Source: Enterobacter ludwigii
GTDB taxonomy: Bacteria; Pseudomonadota; Gammaproteobacteria; Enterobacterales; Enterobacteriaceae
Length of the DNA: 64,000 bases
NCBI GenBank assembly: GCA_900068845.1
Contig: CEFQ01000010.1
Coordinates: forward strand, 963,442 to 1,027,441
Reading direction: 5' to 3'
Under the pieces are notes generated by a model. The model did no database searches, had not been told where the DNA came from, and worked only from the letters and a program-made list of their open reading frames with translations. Both the position numbers and the translations under genes were made by a program. How positions within the stretch are numbered: position 1 is the first letter of the stretch; every line of letters starts with the position of its first letter. Below are positions 1-8,184 of this stretch, piece after piece.

Positions 1-1921
1 TTTTCGCTTTGGCGCGGGCAATGGCGGCTTCAACCGCGGCTTTACGCGGATCGACGTCTGCCGCAGGGGCGACGGCTTCCGGCTCGGCAGGTGCCGGTTC
101 AACGGCTTGCACCGCAGCGTTGGCTTTTTTCGCTTTGGCGCGGGCAATCGCGGCTTCAACGGCGGCTTTACGCGGATCGACTTCAGCAGTTGGCGCGTCC
201 ACTTCCGGTTCCGCAGGCGCTATTTCAGCGGCCGGTGCGCCCGCTTTCCTGGCTTTAGCACGGGCAATTGCTGCTTCCACCGCCGCTTTACGCGGATCGC
301 CGTACTGTCGACTGAGCGCCTGGGTTTCGGCTTGCTTCTCGGCCTGCTGCGCTAAGGCTTGCGCATGACGTGCTTCGCGCTCGGCCGCATCTTGCTCCGG
401 TGTCTTTTCCTGACGCGCTTTCACGCGAGCTACGGCGGCGTCAAGTTCACCCTGATCGCTGCGCGCTGCGCGTTGTTTAGCCTGTTCATGACGCATTTCA
501 CGCGCCTGTTTTTCGCGTTCCAGCCGCGCCAGGCGCGCTTCAAATCGCGCTTTCGCTTCGGCGGTGCGTTTCGCTTCGAGATCGATGGCGCGCAGTTCCG
601 CCTTCTCCTGGCGATAATATTGCACCAGCGGAATGTTACTCGGGCACACGTAGGCGCAGGCACCACACTCAATGCAGTCATCAATATTATGCGCGCGTGC
701 TTTTTCGTGATCGCCGCCCTGGCTATACCAGAACAGCTGCTGCGGCAGCAGTTTAGCCGGGCAGGCATCGGCGCAGGCGCTGCAGCGGATGCAGGATTGT
801 TCTTCCTGATCGTTGCCCATTTCGCTCGCGGAAGGGGCCAGAATGCAGTTGGAGATTTTAACCAGCGGCACGTTAAGTGACGGCAGGGTAAAGCCCATCA
901 ACGGACCGCCCATAATCACCATCTGGCGCGATCCCGGGGTAAAACCGGCGTGCTGCAGCAGATGGCTCACGGGTGTGCCGAGACGTCCCCAAACGTTGCG
1001 CGGGCGTGCCAGCGCTTCGCCGGTTAAGGTCACCACGCGTTCGGTGATCGGTTCGCCGTCAACGATGGCGCGTTTCACCGCCCACGCGGTTCCGACGTTC
1101 TGCATCAGCACACCAATATCGGTGGAACGTCCGCCGTGTGGCACTTCGAGGCCGGTGAGAATCTGAGTCAGCTGTTTCGCGCCGCCAGAAGGATACTTGG
1201 TAGGGATGACGCGAATCTGCAGTTCACGATCGCCACCCAATGCCTGCTTCAACGCGGCAATTGCTTCGGGTTTGTTATCTTCAACACCGATCAGCACGCG
1301 TTCAGCCTGCAACACCCACGCGAGAATGCGGCAGCCTTCCAGCACCTCGGCGGCACAATCCTGCATTAAGCGGTCATCGGCGGTGATGTAAGGTTCGCAC
1401 TCGGCGGCGTTGATAATCAGCGTTTTCACGCCGCGCAGGCCGCCGCGCAGTTTGGTCGCGGTAGGGAAACCCGCGCCACCCAAACCGGCGATGCCCGCAT
1501 CGTGAATACGTTTTACTGTTTCTTCACGCGTAAGCGCACGGTAATCGGGCTGCGGATGGAGTGTGGTCCAGCGATCTTCGCCGTCGGCGCGCAGGAAAAT
1601 GCACAGCTCCGATAAGCCCGACGGGTGCGCCGTCATGTGCGGTGCAATCTCTTCGATGGTGCCGGAAGTCGGCGCGTGTACCGGCAACATGCGTCCGCCG
1701 CCAAAGGTCAGCGGTTGGCCGCGCAGCACTTTGTCGCCAGGCGACACGCAAATCTCGCCTTCGTGGCCGATGTGCTGTTTTAACGGGATGATAAAGCGCT
1801 CAGGCAGCGGTAACTGGCTTAGCGGCGTACCGTTGGACTGTGTTTTCATTTCCGGCGGATGAATGCCGCCCTGAAAATCCCACAGCTTCTCTTTGCGGAA
1901 CAGGTTAAACAGATTAAGCAT
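1..1921 (-). CDS. rsxC: RsxC, electron transport complex subunit C (3' end outside window)
   Basis: Peripheral iron-sulfur and flavin subunit of the Rsx (Rnf-like) membrane complex, which moves electrons to reset the SoxR sensor. The first 640 codons are visible; the gene runs off the left edge. It starts at ATG 1921, overlapping the end of rsxB by 8 bases. A glycine-rich stretch (GLGGAGFPTATKL) typical of RnfC/NuoF-like nucleotide binding lies in the first third. Two ferredoxin-type 4Fe-4S motifs follow, CIRCSACADACP near residue 375 and CIECGACAYVCP near 415. Downstream is a charged helix, then an alanine/lysine-rich tail of near-identical repeats (AAVEAAIARAKA), as in long enterobacterial RsxC proteins. 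It is the third gene of the minus-strand run rsxA-rsxB-rsxC. The product identity is very secure; the true C-terminal length is unknown. Confidence 0.97.
   Translation of the reverse strand, partial: MLNLFNLFRKEKLWDFQGGIHPPEMKTQSNGTPLSQLPLPERFIIPLKQHIGHEGEICVSPGDKVLRGQPLTFGGGRMLPVHAPTSGTIEEIAPHMTAHPSGLSELCIFLRADGEDRWTTLHPQPDYRALTREETVKRIHDAGIAGLGGAGFPTATKLRGGLRGVKTLIINAAECEPYITADDRLMQDCAAEVLEGCRILAWVLQAERVLIGVEDNKPEAIAALKQALGGDRELQIRVIPTKYPSGGAKQLTQILTGLEVPHGGRSTDIGVLMQNVGTAWAVKRAIVDGEPITERVVTLTGEALARPRNVWGRLGTPVSHLLQHAGFTPGSRQMVIMGGPLMGFTLPSLNVPLVKISNCILAPSASEMGNDQEEQSCIRCSACADACPAKLLPQQLFWYSQGGDHEKARAHNIDDCIECGACAYVCPSNIPLVQYYRQEKAELRAIDLEAKRTAEAKARFEARLARLEREKQAREMRHEQAKQRAARSDQGELDAAVARVKARQEKTPEQDAAEREARHAQALAQQAEKQAETQALSRQYGDPRKAAVEAAIARAKARKAGAPAAEIAPAEPEVDAPTAEVDPRKAAVEAAIARAKAKKANAAVQAVEPAPAEPEAVAPAADVDPRKAAVEAAIARAKAK
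5..305 (-). repeat. In-frame tandem repeats in the RsxC C-terminal tail
   Basis: Three copies of a segment encoding RKAAVEAAIARAKA-type helices begin at matching points near 11, 137 and 257. Spacings of 126 and 120 bp equal 42 and 40 codons, so the repeats are in frame. Linkers differ (Ala/Pro/Glu-rich). The array continues past the left edge, so the copy number is unknown. Such tails vary in length among RsxC proteins. Confidence 0.85.
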
Positions 1922-2492
1922 GGGTTTCTACCGGGATTACCCGTACAGGAATGGTGTCGAGATTCCATTTCCAGTTGGCCGTAGTCGTGGCAACTGGGCG
2001 CATCTCAATGCAGTCAGTCGGGCAAGGCGCGACACAGAGATCGCAACCGGTGCAGACATCGCTGAGCACGGTATGCATGGCGCGGGTGGCGCCGACGATG
2101 GCGTCAACCGGGCAAGCTTGAATACACTTGGTGCAGCCAATGCAGTTCGCTTCATCAATCCACGCCACGGTGCGTATCGGCTCCAACACTTCTTCGCCGC
2201 CGTCGAGCGGTTGCGGTTCCACGTTGAGCAGCGCGGCCAACTTGAGCATGGTCTGCTCGCCGCCGGGCGCGCACTTATTGATGGCTTCACCGTTGTTGCC
2301 CACCGCATCGGCATACGGGCGGCAGCCAGGATAGCCGCACTGGCCACATTGGCTCTGCGGCAAAATCTCATCAATTTGTTCAACAATCGGATCTTCTTCC
2401 ACCTCGAAGCGACGCGAGGCGTAACCGAGCAGGGCGCCGAACACCAGGCTCAGCGCAGCCAGTACTGCAATAGCAATCCAAATCGCGGTCAT
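1914..2492 (-). CDS. rsxB: RsxB, ferredoxin-like subunit of the Rsx complex
   Basis: Membrane-anchored iron-sulfur subunit passing electrons inside the Rsx/Rnf complex; 192 residues, the usual size. An N-terminal hydrophobic helix (residues 4-24) is followed by a 4Fe-4S domain with Cys 49, 52, 57 and 74 (CGQCGYPGC...C). Two ferredoxin clusters follow, with Cys 117/120/123/127 and 147/150/153/157. The ATG overlaps the last base of rsxA (TAATG), and its end overlaps the start of rsxC by 8 bases, which suggests tight translational coupling. All cluster ligands are present and nothing is unusual. Confidence 0.98.
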   Translation of the reverse strand: MTAIWIAIAVLAALSLVFGALLGYASRRFEVEEDPIVEQIDEILPQSQCGQCGYPGCRPYADAVGNNGEAINKCAPGGEQTMLKLAALLNVEPQPLDGGEEVLEPIRTVAWIDEANCIGCTKCIQACPVDAIVGATRAMHTVLSDVCTGCDLCVAPCPTDCIEMRPVATTTANWKWNLDTIPVRVIPVETHA

Positions 2493-3073
2493 TAGAATTT
2501 CACCAGCCCGGTGAAGCCCATAAAGGCCAGCGCCATCAGACCGGCGGTGATCAGCGCAATGGAGTTGCCTTTAAACGGTGCGGGGACATTCGCCAAAACT
2601 AAACGCTCGCGCATGCCAGCGAACAGCACCATCACCAGCGAGAAGCCCAGCGAAGCACTGAAGCCATACAGCGCCGCTTGCAGGAAGGTGTGATTCAGGT
2701 TGACGCTCAGCAACGGCACGCCCAGCACCGCGCAGTTGGTGGTAATCAGCGGCAGGAAGATTCCGAGCAAACGATAAAGCGACGGACTGGTTTTGCGCAC
2801 CACCATTTCGGTGAACTGCACCACCACTGCGATCACCAGGATGTAAGCCATGGTCCGCAGATAAACCAGATCGAGCGGCACCAGAATCAGGTGATTTACC
2901 AGCCAGGCGCAGATCGCCGCCAGCGTGATCACGAAAGTGGTGGCGAGTCCCATGCCAATGGCCGTTTCCAGTTTTTTTGACACGCCCATAAATGGGCAAA
3001 GGCCGAGGAATTTGACCAACACGAAGTTGTTCACCAGCACGGTGCCAATAAAGAGAAGTAAGTAATCGGTCAT
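2492..3073 (-). CDS. rsxA: RsxA, integral membrane subunit of the Rsx complex
   Basis: Integral membrane subunit, 193 residues with about six hydrophobic helices. The start MTDYLLLFIGTVLVNNFVL and the conserved FLGLCPFMGVSKK are typical of RsxA/RnfA, including the cysteine implicated in a membrane-embedded iron-sulfur centre in Rnf complexes. It is first in the rsxABC order on the minus strand, with a 1-base overlap into rsxB. The 120-base gap to ydgK upstream should hold the promoter, but no strong consensus could be picked out. The family assignment is certain from sequence and context. Confidence 0.98.
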   Translation of the reverse strand: MTDYLLLFIGTVLVNNFVLVKFLGLCPFMGVSKKLETAIGMGLATTFVITLAAICAWLVNHLILVPLDLVYLRTMAYILVIAVVVQFTEMVVRKTSPSLYRLLGIFLPLITTNCAVLGVPLLSVNLNHTFLQAALYGFSASLGFSLVMVLFAGMRERLVLANVPAPFKGNSIALITAGLMALAFMGFTGLVKF

Positions 3074-3196
3074 TTTTTAACCTGGGAAGCCGAAAGGCGC
3101 CTATTATCCGAAATTGAGAGGTGCATCTCAACCTTCACGCGGTTTGTGTGGTCGTCAAGAGCACTCAGAATTAAATTGCTGACGAAACTCACGTCA

Positions 3197-3640
3197 TTAT
3201 GGCTGGGTAAACGTCTGTTTTACGCGCTGAGAGCGTTTGAAATAGGGGACAAACACTGACGCTGCCAACAGCGACAGCAGCAAAGTCTGTATCGCTTTGC
3301 CATCTGCAACCGGTGTAAAGGCAAAAGTTTTCAGCGCCAGCAGAATCGTCATGAGCAGCCACAGAATATAGTGGCGCGGTAATCGACGCGAACGTTTACA
3401 GAAAATCCAGCACACCCAAATGCTATAAGCCCACACCACCGCAGCGGTAAGCAGCGAGACTGACCATTGCATCAGTAAGGTGCCGCCGTGTGAAAACAGC
3501 GTAGTACGTAATTCGGGATTGAACAGCGGGCTCAAATACATTGCTACCACCAGCGCACTGGTCAGCATGGTCATAATCAGCCACGCCAACGGCAGCAATA
3601 GCCAGCCAGCAATACGTGGCGGGAAAACCTGTTCGGTCAT
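3197..3640 (-). CDS. ydgK: YdgK, inner membrane protein (DUF2569-like)
   Basis: Small integral membrane protein of unknown function, 147 residues with about four hydrophobic segments and a basic cytoplasmic loop (KRSRRLPRHY). The ATG at 3640 was chosen because an AGGAT ribosome-binding site lies 8-9 bases upstream and the product MTEQVFPPRIAGW... matches YdgK-type N-termini. A longer reading to 3769 would add 43 residues that look like non-coding shadow. The order cnu-ydgK-rsxA is the same as in E. coli. No enzymatic motif is visible. Confidence 0.85.
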   Translation of the reverse strand: MTEQVFPPRIAGWLLLPLAWLIMTMLTSALVVAMYLSPLFNPELRTTLFSHGGTLLMQWSVSLLTAAVVWAYSIWVCWIFCKRSRRLPRHYILWLLMTILLALKTFAFTPVADGKAIQTLLLSLLAASVFVPYFKRSQRVKQTFTQP

Positions 3641-3750
3641 CGACAAGATCCTGTTTACAGAAAAGAGGGCGATGCAGAGCGTATCATGTCCAAACGGGGC
3701 ACGCCCGACCTGGACAACGCAAGAGCGCAGATAAAGAGGGGATAAATCAA

Positions 3751-3966
3751 TTAGATCACGTAACGCCAAACGGTTTTAGGCACGCGGCCCATATCGAACA
3801 GACGTCCGCCAGAGACTAATTCAGCACGTCGATGGTCGGCAGCGCGATACATATTGATGATCTCGTTATCATCAGTCAGCGAATAATTAAGATGGTCGTA
3901 GAGTTTTTCCAGACTATCGAGATTATTCACTTTGCGGAATTTCAGCAGGTAATCTAACGCAGTCAT
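3751..3966 (-). CDS. cnu: Cnu (YdgT), Hha/YmoA-family nucleoid cofactor
   Basis: A 71-residue Hha-family protein that pairs with H-NS or StpA and modulates silencing; E. coli Cnu was also found by its binding near oriC. The product reads YLLKFRK..LDSLEKLYDHLNY..TDD..INMYRAADHRRAELVSGG, nearly residue for residue the E. coli protein. The start MTALDY at 3966 gives exactly 71 residues as in E. coli. An ATG three codons upstream (3975) is also possible, but neither has a good Shine-Dalgarno. A minus-strand promoter is proposed at 4004-4031. Confidence 0.96.
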   Translation of the reverse strand: MTALDYLLKFRKVNNLDSLEKLYDHLNYSLTDDNEIINMYRAADHRRAELVSGGRLFDMGRVPKTVWRYVI

Positions 3967-4003
3967 GATTGCCATTTAAATATAAAGTACTCGGAAGTGC
4001 CCA

Positions 4004-4031
4004 AGTATAGGGAGCACGCCGCGAGAGTCCA
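4004..4031 (-). promoter_or_regulatory. Candidate sigma70 promoter of cnu
   Basis: On the minus strand TGGACT (-35, plus 4031-4026) and TATACT (-10, plus 4009-4004) are separated by 16 bases, about 40 bases upstream of the cnu start. TATACT matches the -10 consensus at five of six positions. The match is seen in sequence; function is inferred. Confidence 0.5.
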
Positions 4032-4172
4032 TACACTCCTCACAAAAAAATACAAAATTCAGACAACATGCGCTAATTCGCTCATGAAACGACACTTTTT
4101 TGGCGTTTAAGTGTTTTAAACGCGCATGTAAAGTGCACTTTAAGCTAGGTTTAAGCCGCTATTTAGTGGGCT

Positions 4173-4189
4173 TGTGAGAAAATCTCACA
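4173..4189. promoter_or_regulatory. 17-bp perfect palindrome, possible regulator site
   Basis: TGTGAGA-AAA-TCTCACA has 7-bp perfect arms around a 3-base centre. It resembles a CRP site, but the TGTGA/TCACA half-sites are 7 bases apart rather than the required 6, so CRP is doubtful. It could serve another regulator of ytfQ or cnu. Confidence 0.4.
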
Positions 4190-4395
4190 CTATTTAATCC
4201 ATTCAGGAAAGCCTTTATTTATCCGTCTCTATAATAGGTATTTCCGATCGTACTGCTGATAAATCCGTTAATTATTCCTTACTGGTCGGCAAATTTATGT
4301 ACATGCCATGAAACTGCCACTCACAATCTGTGCGAGCAATCACAAAACCGATAAATGTATGTCTGCTCAGGCAATAACCATTCTTTACGCATCCG

Positions 4396-4411
4396 TTGTA
4401 ATCGTTTCCAG
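4396..4411. promoter_or_regulatory. GalR/GalS-like operator upstream of ytfQ
   Basis: TTGTAATCGTTTCCAG has the 16-bp LacI-family layout with a central CG and closely resembles GalR operators (consensus near GTGTAANCGNTTCCAC). It lies about 245 bases upstream of the ytfQ start. In E. coli ytfQ belongs to the GalR/GalS regulon, which supports the reading. Confidence 0.45.
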
Positions 4412-4640
4412 TAGCCTGACGCATAACCGATTCTGTTTATTACATTTATTTAGCCACCTGCGTAATATTGCGCAGGCATTTTATCCATAATCTTCCTGTC
4501 ATCTCGACTTTGCTCGTTCTCGTAACTCCTTTAATTCACTCTGATTTGTGAGGTGTGTCGCGCTTGTTTACGCGCTTTTCAGCCAATCTTAATTCGCGTT
4601 TTGTACCCCTACAACACACTCCCTTAAGAGGAATGAAACT

Positions 4641-5597
4641 ATGTGGAAACGTTTACTCTTAACCGCCATGGTGAGTTCGGCACTGAGTACGTCGGTGCTG
4701 GCTGCTGATATGACGGTGGGCTTCTCACAGGTTGGCTCGGAATCTGGCTGGCGTTCAGCAGAAACCAATGTGGCAAAAAGTGAAGCGCAAAAGCGCGGCA
4801 TCACCCTGAAAATCGCCGATGGCCAGCAGAAACAAGAGAACCAAATCAAAGCCGTACGCTCGTTCATAGCGCAAGGCGTGGATGCCATCTTCATTGCGCC
4901 GGTGGTGCAAACGGGATGGGAGCCGGTGCTGGAAGAAGCCAAAGACGCCAAAATCCCGGTGTTCTTACTCGATCGCGCCATCGTAGTGAAAGATAAATCG
5001 CTGTACATGGCGGTGGTCACCGCTGACAACGTGCTGGAAGGCAAGTTGATTGGTGACTGGCTGGTGAAAACTGTCGCAGACAAAAAATGTAACGTGGTAG
5101 AGCTGCAAGGTACCGTCGGTGCCAGCGTGGCGATTGACCGTAAGAAAGGGTTCGCCGAAGCCATCGCCGGCCACGACAATATCAAAGTGATTCGTTCGCA
5201 ATCCGGTGACTTTACCCGCAGCAAAGGTAAAGAGGTAATGGAGAGCTTCATCAAAGCGGAAAACAACGGCAAAAACATCTGCATGGTTTATGCGCACAAC
5301 GATGATATGGCGATCGGTGCTATTCAGGCGATCAAAGAAGCGGGCCTCAAGCCAGGCAAAGATATCCTTACCGGTTCGATTGACGGCGTGCCAGATATCT
5401 ACAAAGCGATGCTTGCCGGTGAAGCCAATGCCAACGTGGAGCTGACGCCAAACATGGCCGGCCCGGCCTTCGACGCGCTGGAGAAATTCAAGAAAGACGG
5501 CACGATGCCGCCGAAAATCATCAAAACAGAATCGAAACTGTATCTGCCGGATACCGCGCAGGCGCAGCTCGATACCAAAAAAGGCATGGGTTACTGA
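4641..5597 (+). CDS. ytfQ: YtfQ, galactofuranose ABC transporter periplasmic binding protein
   Basis: Periplasmic sugar-binding protein of the CUT2-class importer YtfQRT-YjfF; the E. coli form binds galactofuranose (and galactopyranose). It has 318 residues. The signal peptide MWKRLLLTAMVSSALSTSVLA ends near residue 22, and the mature protein opens DMTVGFSQVGSESGWRSAET. Nearly the whole length matches the remembered E. coli YtfQ, including FSQVGSESGWR, KIADGQQKQENQIKAVRSF and SIDGVPDIYKAM. AAGAGGAATG supplies the ribosome-binding site. It is first in the operon, followed by a strong hairpin at 5607-5628 that should raise YtfQ above the membrane parts. Confidence 0.96.
   Translation: MWKRLLLTAMVSSALSTSVLAADMTVGFSQVGSESGWRSAETNVAKSEAQKRGITLKIADGQQKQENQIKAVRSFIAQGVDAIFIAPVVQTGWEPVLEEAKDAKIPVFLLDRAIVVKDKSLYMAVVTADNVLEGKLIGDWLVKTVADKKCNVVELQGTVGASVAIDRKKGFAEAIAGHDNIKVIRSQSGDFTRSKGKEVMESFIKAENNGKNICMVYAHNDDMAIGAIQAIKEAGLKPGKDILTGSIDGVPDIYKAMLAGEANANVELTPNMAGPAFDALEKFKKDGTMPPKIIKTESKLYLPDTAQAQLDTKKGMGY
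4643..4658. promoter_or_regulatory. GalR/GalS-like operator overlapping the ytfQ start
   Basis: GTGGAAACGTTTACTC spans the first codons of ytfQ and has the GalR-type core GGAAACGTTTAC. Its centre is 247 bp from that of the upstream site, so a repression loop is imaginable. The MWKRLL coding sequence also constrains these bases, so the match may be partly coincidental. Confidence 0.4.
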
Positions 5598-5606
5598 TCC
5601 CCGCAA

Positions 5607-5628
5607 CCGCCCCGCGGGGCGGTTTTTT
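5607..5628 (+). terminator. Intra-operon rho-independent terminator after ytfQ
   Basis: CCGCCCC-GC-GGGGCGG followed by TTTTTT, 10 bases after the ytfQ stop. It lies inside the ytf operon, so it probably works as a partial terminator or 3' mRNA stabiliser giving more binding protein than ATPase and permease. Confidence 0.85.
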
Positions 5629-5654
5629 GATGACGTTAGGCGAGGTAGAACCTG

Positions 5655-7175
5655 ATGAGCACCTCCGATGAAACCGCACTGCTGACTATCAGCGGCGTCA
5701 GCAAAGGTTTTCCCGGCGTGAAGGCGCTGGATAATGTCTCGTTCAGCATCCGCAAAGGCGAGATCATGGCCTTGCTGGGCGAGAACGGCGCGGGTAAATC
5801 CACACTGATCAAAGTGCTGACCGGCGTGTACACGCGCGATGCCGGTACGGTGACCCTGAATGGCAAAGCGATAACCCCCCACAATACCGCCGATGCGCAG
5901 GAAATGGGCATTGGCACCGTTTATCAGGAAGTGAATCTGCTGCCGAACATGTCGGTGGCGGATAATTTGTACATTGGTCGCGAACCCCGTCGCTTTGGCA
6001 TGATTGATCGCAAGCGTATGGTGCGTGATGCCGATGTGCTGATGCGCAATTACGGTTTTGTGCTCGACGTGACGCGTCCGCTCGGGCATTACTCGGTGGC
6101 GATGCAGCAGATCATCGCGATTTGTCGCGCGGTGGATCTCTCGGCGCAGGTGCTGATCCTCGATGAACCCACCGCCAGCCTGGATGCCAACGAAGTTGAG
6201 ATGCTGTTTACCCTAATGGCGCAGCTAAAAGCCAAAGGGATGAGCCTGATTTTTGTTACCCATTTCCTCGACCAGGTTTACCGCATTACCGATCGCATTA
6301 CCGTGCTGCGCAACGGGCAGTTTATCGCCACGCGCGATACCGCCACGCTGCCGCAGATTGAGCTGATTAAACTGATGCTCGGCCGCGAGCTACTGGAAAC
6401 TGCGTTGCAGCGGCAGGGCAGCACGTTACGCAGCAATCAGCCGGTGGTGTCGTTTGAGGATTACGGCAAGAAGGGCACCATTGAACCGTTCAACCTACAG
6501 GTACGACCGGGTGAAGTGGTGGGGCTGGCCGGATTGCTGGGTTCCGGTCGTACGGAAACCGCTGAAGTGCTGTTTGGCATCCGCCGAGCCGATCGCGGGA
6601 CCGCAACCATCAAAGGCAAACAGCAAACCATTCGCACGCCCGCCAAGGCCTCACGGCTCGGCATGGGTTTCTGCCCGGAAGATCGCAAAACTGACGGTAT
6701 TATTGGCGGAGCATCGGTCCGCGAAAATATCATTCTGGCGTTGCAAGCGCAGCGCGGCTGGTTACGACCCATTAAGCGTCGTGAGCAGCAGGAGATCGCT
6801 GAACGCTTTATCAAAAGCCTCGGTATTCGCACACCACATGCCGATCAACCGGTTGAGCTATTGTCCGGTGGTAATCAGCAGAAAGTCTTGCTGTCGCGCT
6901 GGCTGGTGACCAAACCGCAATTCCTGATCCTCGACGAGCCGACGCGCGGAATTGATGTGGGCGCGCACGCCGAGATCATTCGCTTAATTGAAACCTTGTG
7001 CGCCGACGGATTGGCGCTGCTGGTTATCTCCTCTGAACTCGAAGAACTGGTGGGCTATGCCGATCGCGTGTTGATAATGCGCGATTTGAAGCAGGTGGCC
7101 GAAATCCCGCTGGAGCAGCTGTCGGTGGCTTCGATCGTCAATGCCATCGCCGATGGAGGAGCACAACATGCTTGA
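5655..7175 (+). CDS. ytfR: YtfR, sugar ABC transporter ATP-binding protein (two NBDs)
   Basis: Cytoplasmic ATPase of the YtfQRT-YjfF importer, 506 residues with the two fused nucleotide-binding domains typical of CUT2 systems. The first Walker A, GENGAGKST, is at residues 42-50, with its Walker B at LILDEPTASLD. The second half has the degenerate P-loop GLLGSGRTE, the signature LSGGNQQKV and Walker B LILDEPTRGIDVG. The first-domain signature segment (YSVAMQQ) is degenerate, as is usual in this family. The 3' end overlaps ytfT by 8 bases. Confidence 0.96.
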   Translation: MSTSDETALLTISGVSKGFPGVKALDNVSFSIRKGEIMALLGENGAGKSTLIKVLTGVYTRDAGTVTLNGKAITPHNTADAQEMGIGTVYQEVNLLPNMSVADNLYIGREPRRFGMIDRKRMVRDADVLMRNYGFVLDVTRPLGHYSVAMQQIIAICRAVDLSAQVLILDEPTASLDANEVEMLFTLMAQLKAKGMSLIFVTHFLDQVYRITDRITVLRNGQFIATRDTATLPQIELIKLMLGRELLETALQRQGSTLRSNQPVVSFEDYGKKGTIEPFNLQVRPGEVVGLAGLLGSGRTETAEVLFGIRRADRGTATIKGKQQTIRTPAKASRLGMGFCPEDRKTDGIIGGASVRENIILALQAQRGWLRPIKRREQQEIAERFIKSLGIRTPHADQPVELLSGGNQQKVLLSRWLVTKPQFLILDEPTRGIDVGAHAEIIRLIETLCADGLALLVISSELEELVGYADRVLIMRDLKQVAEIPLEQLSVASIVNAIADGGAQHA

Positions 7176-8184
7176 ATCCCCTATGACACATGACAAACCC
7201 GAACGGCGTAAGCCGAAGCTGCCGCCCGGCATGCCGCAGATCGTAGCGCTGATTCTGGTGTTGCTGGTGGACAGCCTGGTGGCGAATAACTTTTTTGCCA
7301 TCCACATTCAGGATGGACGCCTGTTCGGCAGCCCGATTGATATCCTCAATCGCGCCGCGCCGGTTGCGCTGCTGGCGATTGGTATGACGCTGGTGATTGC
7401 CACTGGCGGCATCGATCTGTCGGTAGGTGCGGTGATGGCGATTGCGGGCGCAACGGCGGCAACCTTGACCGTGTCGGGGCACAGTTTGCCGTTCATTATT
7501 CTGGTGACGCTGGGGACTGGCCTGGCGTGCGGTTTGTGGAACGGCGTGCTGGTGGCACTGCTAAAAATTCAGCCTTTTGTCGCCACCTTGATTTTGATGG
7601 TGGCGGGACGCGGCGTGGCGCAGCTGATTACCCAAGGCCAAATTGTGACCTTTAATAGCGATAGTCTGGCGTGGTTCGGTAGCGGGTCATTGTGGCTGTT
7701 GCCGGTGCCGGTATGGATTACGCTGCTGGTAGCGTTAGTGGTGTGGTTGTTGACGCGTAAAACTGCGCTCGGACTGTTTATCGAGGCGGTGGGTATTAAT
7801 TTGCGTGCGGCGCGCAATGCCGGTGTAAATGGCTGGCTGGTGGTGATGTCGACGTATGTGATTAGCGGTATGTGCGCGGCGGTTGCCGGGATGATTGTCG
7901 CCGCGGATATTCGCGGTGCCGATGCCAATAACGCCGGCTTATGGCTGGAGTTGGATGCGATTCTGGCGGTGGTGATAGGCGGTGCCTCGCTCATGGGCGG
8001 GCGCTTTAATCTGGTGTTGTCATTGATTGGCGCGCTGATTATCCAGTCCATGAATACCGGCATTTTGCTGTCAGGCTTCCAGCCTGAACTCAATCAGGTC
8101 GTTAAAGCGGTGGTGGTGATGTGCGTGCTGCTGCTGCAGTCGCCACGCTTTATTGCCATCTTGAAACGGAGACGCCCGAAATGA
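7168..8184 (+). CDS. ytfT: YtfT, sugar ABC transporter permease
   Basis: One of two membrane permeases of the galactofuranose-type importer, 338 residues with about eight to ten hydrophobic segments. The family motif ATGGIDLSVGAVMAIAGA is present. ATG 7168 was chosen because GGAGGA (7155-7160) lies 7 bases upstream; the start is then inside the last codons of ytfR (8-base overlap). An upstream in-frame ATG at 7141 lacks such a site. It ends in an ATGA overlap with yjfF, so the two permeases are translationally coupled. Confidence 0.95.
   Translation: MLESPMTHDKPERRKPKLPPGMPQIVALILVLLVDSLVANNFFAIHIQDGRLFGSPIDILNRAAPVALLAIGMTLVIATGGIDLSVGAVMAIAGATAATLTVSGHSLPFIILVTLGTGLACGLWNGVLVALLKIQPFVATLILMVAGRGVAQLITQGQIVTFNSDSLAWFGSGSLWLLPVPVWITLLVALVVWLLTRKTALGLFIEAVGINLRAARNAGVNGWLVVMSTYVISGMCAAVAGMIVAADIRGADANNAGLWLELDAILAVVIGGASLMGGRFNLVLSLIGALIIQSMNTGILLSGFQPELNQVVKAVVVMCVLLLQSPRFIAILKRRRPK

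Larger units (their letters stand above)
3967..4640. other. 674-base regulatory gap between cnu and ytfQ
   Basis: AT-rich compared with its flanks and without a convincing gene. It holds the cnu promoter (4004-4031), a 17-bp palindrome (4173-4189), an isolated TATAAT at 4230-4235 without a good -35, and a LacI/GalR-type operator at 4396-4411. The E. coli small membrane peptide gene blr, expected next to cnu, was looked for on the minus strand and not recognised. The long leader before ytfQ suggests complex control of the sugar importer. Confidence 0.7.

Noticed and set aside
359..880. 173-residue plus-strand frame over rsxC
   Set aside because: It is antisense to the well-supported rsxC coding sequence and shows no family features.
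3988..4044. 18-codon open frame upstream of cnu on the minus strand, with an AGGAG-like site, as a leader peptide or blr
   Set aside because: The product does not resemble Blr, has no membrane helix, the site is too close to the ATG, and the cnu promoter candidate lies inside it.
4173..4189. CRP site before ytfQ
   Set aside because: TGTGA and TCACA are 7 bases apart; CRP needs 6. Kept only as an unassigned palindrome.
4965..6089. 374-residue minus-strand frame across ytfQ and ytfR
   Set aside because: It runs antisense to two strongly conserved genes and over the intergenic terminator; histidine-rich composition is typical of shadow frames in GC-rich DNA.
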